DNA from: an uncultured Clostridia bacterium
GTDB lineage: Bacteria > Bacillota > Clostridia > Christensenellales > Borkfalkiaceae
Direction: 5' to 3'
Assembly: GCA_946624395.1 (NCBI GenBank)
Contig: CAMORY010000026.1
Coordinates: 1 to 5,178, forward strand
DNA: 5,178 bases
In this document: positions 1 to 5,178 of the stretch, one piece after another
Layout of the letters: every line of letters begins with the position of its first letter
Position numbering within the stretch: the stretch's first letter is position 1
Notes under the pieces: model-generated
The model's database searches: none
What the model saw: the letters and a program-made list of their open reading frames with translations, nothing else
Told to the model about the DNA's origin: nothing
Program-made: the position numbers and the translations under genes

Positions 1-2246
1 GCGAAGAAGAAAACAAGGAAATAGAGATACCTTACACGCCGCGCCTTTTCGAAGAGTTTTACCGCCGCAAGGGGTACAAACTGGAAGAATGTCTGCCCGT
101 TATATGGTTCGGAAGATCGGAAGACGCGTTCGTAAAGGAAACTTACGACTACGTGGAAGTACTTGAAGAACTGTTCTTGGAAAATTTCGCGCAGCCATAC
201 CTTGCGTGGTGTAAAAAGAACAACCTTAAACTCACGGGGCATATTTTACACGAAGACAATCTTGCCGCGCAGACGCTTATGAGCGGCAGTATGATGAGAT
301 TTTACGAGTATATGGATTACCCCGGTATAGATAATCTGGGCGCCGGAAACTACGTCTATACCGTGCCTGCGCTCGTGTCGTCCGTGGCGAAACAACTAGG
401 TAAAGAGTTTACGCTTGACGAACTTTACGGGTGTTCGGGCTGGACTATGAATCTTTCGGATTATAAGCGTATCGGAGACTGGCAGGCGGCGGGCGGAATA
501 ACCCTGCGCTGTCCGCACCTTTCGTGGTACACGATGGAAGGGGAAGCAAAAAGAGATTGCCCCGCGTCCATACTCTATCAATCGGCGTGGTATAAGGAAT
601 ACCGCTTAATAGAAGATTACTTTGCCAGACTCTCGTACCTTATGAAAAACGGCGAAGACACGGTGGGCGTAGCGATAATAAATCCTATCGAAAGCACTTG
701 GGGACTGTCTAATCAATACACCTATTACGGCTTTTTTGACGTAAAGTGCCCTGTATACAAGAAAATCGAAAACGAGTACGCGGCGCTGTATCGTGATTTG
801 AAGTATAGCGGCATTACCGCGGATTATATAGACGAAGGACTATTTGAGAAATACGGGAAAGCGGAAGGCGCGGAATTCGTCTGCGGCAAAAAGCGCTATA
901 AAACGGTGATACTGAACGGCAATTACAACCTTCGCGCCACCACGCTTAAAGCGGTAAAGGAATTTGCGGCAAACGGCGGCAAGGTGTACCTGCTCGGCGA
1001 CGCGCCCGAATATTTAGACGGCGTAAAGCACGACTTTACCGAAGATTTAAAAGATGCGGAAAAACTGCCGTTCGACGTCAAGAGGCTTGCGGATAAGATA
1101 AAAGACGACAATGTACGCGTTTCCTGCGGCAACGTTATGGTGGAGAGAAAGAAGTTCGGTAAAGACGAATTTATATTCTTTTTAAATCAGGAAAACGCGA
1201 CTGTAAACACGGATATACGCGTAAAGACCGATAAAAATATTGCCGAACTTAATTTGCGGGACGGGTTAATAAGCGGCGTAAGCGTAAAGCGTGAAGGCGA
1301 CTTTGCGGTTATAGCAAAGCAATTTGCGCCGTTTGAAGAATACGCCCTGTACTGTTCGGACGATATAAAGGTTGCGCCCGAGAAAGACGCAAAGTGGGCG
1401 GAGTATAAGACGCTTGACGAGTTCGATTACCGTCTTGAAGAAGGCAATATGCTGGTTCTCGACAGGGCGAGACTCTACATAGACGGCGAGTTTTTGACCG
1501 AAGACTATATCCTTAACGCCGATAGAAAGGTAAGGGCGAAGTTTGGGCTGGAAATAAGACACGGTCAGATGATACAGCCTTGGTTTAAGGAAAAGTTCGG
1601 GCTTATAAACAATACAAAACATTGCAGAATACGGGTGGAATACGACTTTAATGCAGAGTATATTCCCGAACGGCTTGATTATATGTACGAAACGGCGGAC
1701 GGGCTTGCGCTTTTTATAAACGACACGCCTGTGGCGACGGAAAACAGTCGAAAAACGCCGATAGACAACTGCTTTACGCTGACGGAAATTCCTTGCGGAT
1801 TGCTTAAAAAGGGCAATAACACGCTTGCCGTCGAGTTCGATTTCTACGAAAAGACGGATATAGAAGGTGGGTTTTTATGCGGAGAGTTCGGGGTTAAACT
1901 CGGAGAAACGGATACCATAACCGCACTGCCAGAAAAGTTAAAAGCGGGCGATTTGTGTGCGCAGGGTTTACCCTATTTCGGCGGCAGAATAAAACTCTTT
2001 GCCGTAGCGGAAGACGGCGAGTATTTGGTAAAGACCGACGATATGCGGCTTTCGGCTATCAATATAAACGGCAAAACGCTTGCCTTTAAGCCCTTGCAGG
2101 CGGAAATATCGGTTAAAGGCGGCAGGATAAACGCGGAAATCGTACTTAACCGCAACAACTGTTTCGGTTCGGACGCCGATGGCGATATTCATAAACGGCT
2201 GAAAGAACAGGGGTTCGATGAGATAACGCTTTTTAAAAAACAATAA
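1..2246 (+). CDS. GH106-like (alpha-L-rhamnosidase-like) glycoside hydrolase, 5' end cut by window edge
   Basis: The reading frame is open from base 3 to the TAA at 2244-2246, giving 747 visible residues (numbered here from base 3). A GTG at 153 could be mistaken for the start. However, the 50 residues before it (such as IPYTPRLFEEFY and LPVIWFGRSEDAF) look like the conserved lead-in of this family, so the true start lies left of the window and perhaps 150-300 residues are missing. Family-typical blocks, recognised from memory, are TGHILHEDN (78-86), YEYMDYPGID (101-110), the CPHLSWYTMEGEAKRD region (about 170-185), a DYFARLSYL stretch near 205-213 and INPIESTW (about 227-234); together they suggest a TIM-barrel catalytic part. 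A Rossmann/glutamine-amidotransferase-like segment follows (about 299-340, TVILNGNYN then GGKVYLLGD), and then a C-terminal beta-sandwich, probably sugar-binding (about 480-747, with FINDTP and GLPYFGG). The likely role is hydrolysis of a terminal rhamnose or similar sugar. Substrate and catalytic residues cannot be assigned from sequence alone; another large GH2/GH106-like family is possible. Secretion cannot be judged. Confidence 0.8.
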   Translation, partial: EEENKEIEIPYTPRLFEEFYRRKGYKLEECLPVIWFGRSEDAFVKETYDYVEVLEELFLENFAQPYLAWCKKNNLKLTGHILHEDNLAAQTLMSGSMMRFYEYMDYPGIDNLGAGNYVYTVPALVSSVAKQLGKEFTLDELYGCSGWTMNLSDYKRIGDWQAAGGITLRCPHLSWYTMEGEAKRDCPASILYQSAWYKEYRLIEDYFARLSYLMKNGEDTVGVAIINPIESTWGLSNQYTYYGFFDVKCPVYKKIENEYAALYRDLKYSGITADYIDEGLFEKYGKAEGAEFVCGKKRYKTVILNGNYNLRATTLKAVKEFAANGGKVYLLGDAPEYLDGVKHDFTEDLKDAEKLPFDVKRLADKIKDDNVRVSCGNVMVERKKFGKDEFIFFLNQENATVNTDIRVKTDKNIAELNLRDGLISGVSVKREGDFAVIAKQFAPFEEYALYCSDDIKVAPEKDAKWAEYKTLDEFDYRLEEGNMLVLDRARLYIDGEFLTEDYILNADRKVRAKFGLEIRHGQMIQPWFKEKFGLINNTKHCRIRVEYDFNAEYIPERLDYMYETADGLALFINDTPVATENSRKTPIDNCFTLTEIPCGLLKKGNNTLAVEFDFYEKTDIEGGFLCGEFGVKLGETDTITALPEKLKAGDLCAQGLPYFGGRIKLFAVAEDGEYLVKTDDMRLSAININGKTLAFKPLQAEISVKGGRINAEIVLNRNNCFGSDADGDIHKRLKEQGFDEITLFKKQ

Positions 2247-2264
2247 CGGACATAATGGTTTTAT

Positions 2265-2269
2265 AGGAG
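2265..2269 (+). promoter_or_regulatory. Strong ribosome binding site of the trehalase-like gene
   Basis: AGGAG lies 7 bases before the ATG at 2277. This fixes the start of the GH37-like gene and is the only signal seen in the 30-base gap after the upstream stop codon. No promoter or terminator is evident in that gap, which fits one shared transcript. Confidence 0.8.
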
Positions 2270-2276
2270 ATATAAA

Positions 2277-3500
2277 ATGCGGGTGGTAAGAAAATATATT
2301 TTGGACAACTGGACGAAGACTTTCCACAATCCAAGTGAGATGCGCGGGGAATTTACCGTGCCGAAGCCTTACGTTTCGCCGTCCATCGGCGGGATTTACA
2401 CGGATTTATATTACTGGGACGTGTACTTTACAAATCTGGGGCTTATGGAAGACGGCTTTGACGAACAGGTTGAAAACAATCTTGACAATATGGCGTATTT
2501 TATAGACACTTTGGGATTTATGCCAAATGCGAATACGCTGTCAGACCGTTCGCAACCGCCGCTGTTTTGCAGTGCAGTTTACGATTATTACGTTCATAAA
2601 GGAGATAAGGCGATAATAGAGCAATATATGCCCTATATTCTTAAAGAATACGAATTTTGGGAAACACAGAGAAAGACGCCGTTCGGGCTTAATAATTTTT
2701 CCACTAACGCCGACATGGATTTAAAATTTATAAATTACGGATTAGCGGAACGGGTAGTGGAAACGCGTGAAGAAAAAATCGATAAAATTTTGCTGGCAGA
2801 AGACCTTATGGCGATAGCGGAAAGCGGGCTGGATTTCAATATGCGGTTTAGAACAAAGCGTAGCAAAGTTGACGCCAAGTGCTTTTTGCATTTAGACCTT
2901 AACTGTTTTTTGTATGAAATGGAAAAAACAGCCGCGAAAATGCTTTCCATAATCGGTAAAGCCGAGGAATCAGCGAAGTTCGAGAAGAACGCTGATAAGA
3001 GAAAAGCGCTTATAGAAAAATATCTCTACGATAAATCGCAGGGGATATATTTAGACTACAATTTCGTGGACGGTAAATTTTCGGAGATAGTAAGCGCGAT
3101 ATCGGCGTATCCCTACGCTTACGGAATATCGGACGTTAAAGAAGGGCTTAAAAAGGTAATAAAGCCATTGGAATTTGAACACGGCATAACGGTAGCACCA
3201 TACCGTGGGGAAGATATATATTTTCAATGGGATTACCCCTGTATGTGGCCTGCGACGACTTGCATAATATATATGGCTTTAAAGCGGCTGGGGCTTAAAA
3301 CGGACGCCGAACGGATAGCGAAAAAATATATGACGACGATAGACGACAGCTTTATCAAGACGGGCAGGCTTTGGGAAAAGTACGACGCGACGACGGGCGG
3401 TATAGGTCAGTCTTTCGAGTATGATACACCCGAAATGATGGGATGGACGGCTGGCGTTTACGTGTATTTTGACGAAGAGTTAAAAAGGGCAAAAGAGTAA
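2277..3500 (+). CDS. Divergent trehalase-family (GH37) glycosidase
   Basis: This complete 407-residue protein has the trehalase (alpha/alpha)6-barrel motifs in order: GGIYTDLYYWDVYF (38-51), FIDTLGFMPNAN (75-86), DRSQPP (90-95), AESGLDF (181-187), QWDYPCMW (317-324), LWEKYD (365-370) and MMGWTAGV (387-394). By analogy with Escherichia coli periplasmic trehalase, Asp186 is the expected general acid and Glu367 the base of this inverting family. It is shorter than the E. coli enzyme (about 565 residues) and has no signal peptide, so it is probably cytoplasmic. Several normally fixed residues differ. The signature-1 PGGRF is replaced by IGGIY, losing its arginine. The LNRY...RPES loop is replaced by LNNF...ERVVET (138-163). 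The tryptophan of SGWDF is a leucine. These residues line the sugar pocket, so the substrate may be another alpha-linked glucoside rather than trehalose (inference). The start is supported by AGGAG 7 bases upstream. The neighbours are a GH106-like glycosidase and two esterases. Fold assignment is secure; activity is not. Confidence 0.88.
   Translation: MRVVRKYILDNWTKTFHNPSEMRGEFTVPKPYVSPSIGGIYTDLYYWDVYFTNLGLMEDGFDEQVENNLDNMAYFIDTLGFMPNANTLSDRSQPPLFCSAVYDYYVHKGDKAIIEQYMPYILKEYEFWETQRKTPFGLNNFSTNADMDLKFINYGLAERVVETREEKIDKILLAEDLMAIAESGLDFNMRFRTKRSKVDAKCFLHLDLNCFLYEMEKTAAKMLSIIGKAEESAKFEKNADKRKALIEKYLYDKSQGIYLDYNFVDGKFSEIVSAISAYPYAYGISDVKEGLKKVIKPLEFEHGITVAPYRGEDIYFQWDYPCMWPATTCIIYMALKRLGLKTDAERIAKKYMTTIDDSFIKTGRLWEKYDATTGGIGQSFEYDTPEMMGWTAGVYVYFDEELKRAKE
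3484..3497 (+). promoter_or_regulatory. Weak, overlapping ribosome site and probable translational coupling
   Basis: Only two bases separate the TAA of the trehalase-like gene (3498-3500) from the ATG at 3503. The candidate Shine-Dalgarno sequences are AAAGGG (3484-3489), too far at 13 bases, and AAGAG (3493-3497), 5 bases away. Both are inside the upstream coding region and both are mediocre. Reinitiation by ribosomes finishing the upstream gene is the likely way the esterase is translated (inference). Confidence 0.45.
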
Positions 3501-3502
3501 AA

Positions 3503-4129
3503 ATGAAGATAGTTTTATTCGGCGATTCCATAACGGATATGGCAAGAAGCAGAGAAATCGACCATCAGGCGTTCGGGTATGGTGTGGGATACGCGAATTA
3601 CGTAGCGAGTACGCTTATGAGTGAAAATCCCGAAAAGTACAATATAATAAATCGCGGCATAGGCGGACACAGGGTTGTTGATTTATACGCGCGTATAAAA
3701 GCGGACGTATGGAACTTAAATCCTGACGTGATAAGCATTCTTATAGGGATAAACGACGTGTGGCACGAAATATTTTGCGGGAACGGCGTAGATATAGAAC
3801 GGTTTGAAAGAGTTTACCGTATGATGATAGAAGATACCCAAAAAAGGTTTCCGAAAGTGCGGTTTATCCTGTGTGAACCGTTCGTGTTAAAAGGCACGGC
3901 GACGGAAGAACACTATAAAGAGTTCTGCGAAGTTAAAAAGTACGCGAAAGTGGTAAAACGGCTTGCGAAAGAGTACAAAGCGGATTTCGTGGCGTTGCAG
4001 GAAAAGTTCGACGCGGCGGCAAAGGCGCACAATGCGGAATACTATCTTTACGACGGCGTGCATCCGGATGTTGCGGGCGGTAAACTTATCGCTGACGAAT
4101 GGTTAAGGGTATTTAAGAAAAAGGCGTAA
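3503..4129 (+). CDS. SGNH/GDSL-family esterase (probable carbohydrate deacetylase)
   Basis: This complete 208-residue protein carries all four SGNH blocks: FGDSIT (6-11) with nucleophile Ser9; NRGIGG (50-55) with the oxyanion-hole glycine; IGINDVW (81-87) with Asn84; and DGVHP (184-188) with Asp184 and His187 completing the triad. The length matches stand-alone single-domain family members. There is no signal peptide or membrane segment, so it is expected in the cytoplasm. Enzymes of this type hydrolyse acyl esters, and those in sugar-degradation loci commonly remove O-acetyl groups from glycans, as rhamnogalacturonan acetylesterases do. A deacetylase role here is inferred from the glycosidase neighbours, not from a substrate-specific motif. 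The ATG at 3503 is the first in frame and follows the previous stop by two bases, implying co-translation with the trehalase-like gene. A general lipase or thioesterase role is a less likely alternative. Confidence 0.92.
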   Translation: MKIVLFGDSITDMARSREIDHQAFGYGVGYANYVASTLMSENPEKYNIINRGIGGHRVVDLYARIKADVWNLNPDVISILIGINDVWHEIFCGNGVDIERFERVYRMMIEDTQKRFPKVRFILCEPFVLKGTATEEHYKEFCEVKKYAKVVKRLAKEYKADFVALQEKFDAAAKAHNAEYYLYDGVHPDVAGGKLIADEWLRVFKKKA

Positions 4130-4133
4130 GGAT

Positions 4134-4140
4134 AGGAAGG
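4134..4140 (+). promoter_or_regulatory. Ribosome binding site of the beta-lactamase-like esterase gene
   Basis: AGGAAGG lies 10 bases before the ATG at 4151, in the 21-base gap after the SGNH gene's stop. The spacing is slightly long but acceptable. It supports the ATG at 4151 as the start. No hairpin or promoter is visible in the gap. Confidence 0.7.
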
Positions 4141-4150
4141 TATAAGCATT

Positions 4151-5178
4151 ATGAAAAAGTTGGATTATGACGTGTTAAAAACCAGATTAACGAAAAAAAG
4201 CGAACACGATATAGCCGCAGGGAAGATATCTTGTTCGCAGGTAATAGTCAATCAATGTGGCAAAAGAGTATACGATGCGGCATACGGCACTAACGGCGTA
4301 CACGGCGAAAAACTGAAAAAGGACACGATTTTCCGTATTGCTTCTATGACCAAGCCGATAACGGTGTTTGCCGTTTTGCAGCAGGTAGAAAAGGGCAATA
4401 TAGATTTAAACGCGCCCATTTCTGAATATGTCGACGGATATAAAGACTTGCCTACGGGGAAAGTTGTTGACGGCAAGTTTCAGATAACCGGAAAAAGTAA
4501 AACGCCGATAAAGATATATCATCTATTTTCGCACACCAGCGGTGTGGAGTCGGGCGATATATGCAATGAATTTACGGCGAAGATGACGGAAAGTGAAAAA
4601 ACGACGTTAAAGGACGTAGTGGAATATTTTTCAGATAAGCCTTTGTTTTTCGAGACGGGTACGGCGCAGTCGTACAGCCCGCATGTTGCGTTTGATATAG
4701 GCGCACGGATAGTGGAAAAGGTAAGCGGGTTAGATTTCGCGACTTACGTCAAGAAAAACGTAACGGACGTAATTGGTATGAAAGATACGACCTTTAAGCC
4801 GACCGAAAGTCAGTGGCAAAGGGTGGTAAAAATGCACAACGTGGACGAAAACGGCAAAGCGATAGACAAAGAAGACGACTACGCGCATATTTACAGCAAT
4901 AACCCTTTGACCTATTATTGCGGCGGTGGGGGGCTTGTTTCCACGGCGGAAGACTATTCGCTGTTTGCGGAAACGTTGCTGTCCGGCGGCGTCAGTCCGA
5001 ACGGTAAACGTGTTATAGGCGAAAAGTATTTAAAGGAAATGTCAACACCATATTGTCCGATAGAGTTTATGGACGAAGGCACGCAGAAGACGGGCGTAAC
5101 TTGGGGACTTGGCGTCAGGGTGTTTACAAACGGCAACGGAAACCTGCCGCAGGGCACTTTCGGTTGGAGCGGCGCTTA
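4151..5178 (+). CDS. Serine beta-lactamase-like hydrolase (class C / family VIII esterase type), 3' end cut
   Basis: The frame is open from the ATG at 4151 to the window edge: 342 full codons and two bases of the next. Recognised motifs are the SxxK nucleophile/base pair in ASMTKP (Ser65, Lys68), the HLFSHTSG block (124-131), a tyrosine motif YSP (175-177) where class C beta-lactamases have YxN, GGGGLVSTAEDY (258-269), and FGWSGA (337-342) at the very end, where the family's KTG-equivalent WxG or HxG triad falls. The last bases, TA, fit the Tyr usually following SGA. Judging by relatives of about 390-400 residues, only some 50 residues are missing. There is no signal peptide, which argues against a secreted beta-lactamase or periplasmic penicillin-binding role and favours a cytoplasmic carboxylesterase such as EstB-type enzymes. 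Placed after two glycosidases and an SGNH esterase, it may remove an acyl group from an imported glycoside (inference). Physiological substrates of this family are generally poorly known. Confidence 0.88.
   Translation, partial: MKKLDYDVLKTRLTKKSEHDIAAGKISCSQVIVNQCGKRVYDAAYGTNGVHGEKLKKDTIFRIASMTKPITVFAVLQQVEKGNIDLNAPISEYVDGYKDLPTGKVVDGKFQITGKSKTPIKIYHLFSHTSGVESGDICNEFTAKMTESEKTTLKDVVEYFSDKPLFFETGTAQSYSPHVAFDIGARIVEKVSGLDFATYVKKNVTDVIGMKDTTFKPTESQWQRVVKMHNVDENGKAIDKEDDYAHIYSNNPLTYYCGGGGLVSTAEDYSLFAETLLSGGVSPNGKRVIGEKYLKEMSTPYCPIEFMDEGTQKTGVTWGLGVRVFTNGNGNLPQGTFGWSGA

Noticed and set aside
1266..1622. Minus-strand open frame of 118 codons
   Set aside because: It lies wholly inside the GH106-like gene, has no ribosome site or recognisable domain, and is a shadow of the strong plus-strand coding.
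2229..2240. T-run followed by A-run near the end of the first gene, resembling a terminator
   Set aside because: It encodes the last residues (LFKK) of the protein and has no GC-rich stem before the T-run; the next gene follows with its own ribosome site, so read-through is expected.
2255..2266. ATG in the gap between the first two genes
   Set aside because: It reaches a TAG after three codons and overlaps the ribosome site of the next gene, so it is not a credible leader peptide.
1968..2327. Minus-strand open frame of 119 codons crossing the gap between the first two genes
   Set aside because: It overlaps two well-supported plus-strand genes, and its composition looks like reverse-complement coding with no family motif.
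4954..5157. Minus-strand open frame of 67 codons
   Set aside because: It is antisense to the beta-lactamase-like gene, whose conserved motifs are on the plus strand, and has no support of its own.

Overview
The window is gene-dense and reads in one direction. Four plus-strand genes are packed with gaps of only 30, 2 and 21 bases, and no terminator or internal promoter is evident, so it looks like the inner part of one carbohydrate-degradation operon. Both ends are cut inside genes. The best guess at origin is an uncultured Bacillota (Clostridia-like) gut or rumen bacterium. This rests on strong AGGAG-type ribosome sites, a GC content in the mid-40s by eye, frequent ATA for isoleucine alongside frequent NCG codons, and proteins resembling glycosidase families common in that group. 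The taxonomic call is an inference and is weak below phylum level.

Layout: (1) bases 1-2246 hold the C-terminal roughly 750 residues of a large multidomain glycoside hydrolase of the GH106-like (alpha-L-rhamnosidase-like) type, whose true start lies left of the window; (2) 2277-3500 is a compact, divergent trehalase-family (GH37) alpha-glycosidase; (3) 3503-4129 is a small SGNH/GDSL esterase; (4) 4151-5178 is the N-terminal 342 residues of a serine beta-lactamase-like esterase (class C / family VIII carboxylesterase type), cut by the right edge.

Working model (inference): two glycosidases and two serine esterases are co-expressed to dismantle an ester-decorated oligosaccharide or glycoside. 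The esterases would remove acyl groups and the glycosidases would cleave the sugars. The three visible N-termini have no signal peptide, so at least these enzymes probably act in the cytoplasm on imported material. The most interesting point is the GH37 protein. It keeps the presumed catalytic Asp/Glu pair but has lost several residues that line the trehalose pocket in classical trehalases, so its substrate may not be trehalose. No RNA gene, mobile element, CRISPR array or long intergenic stretch was seen.
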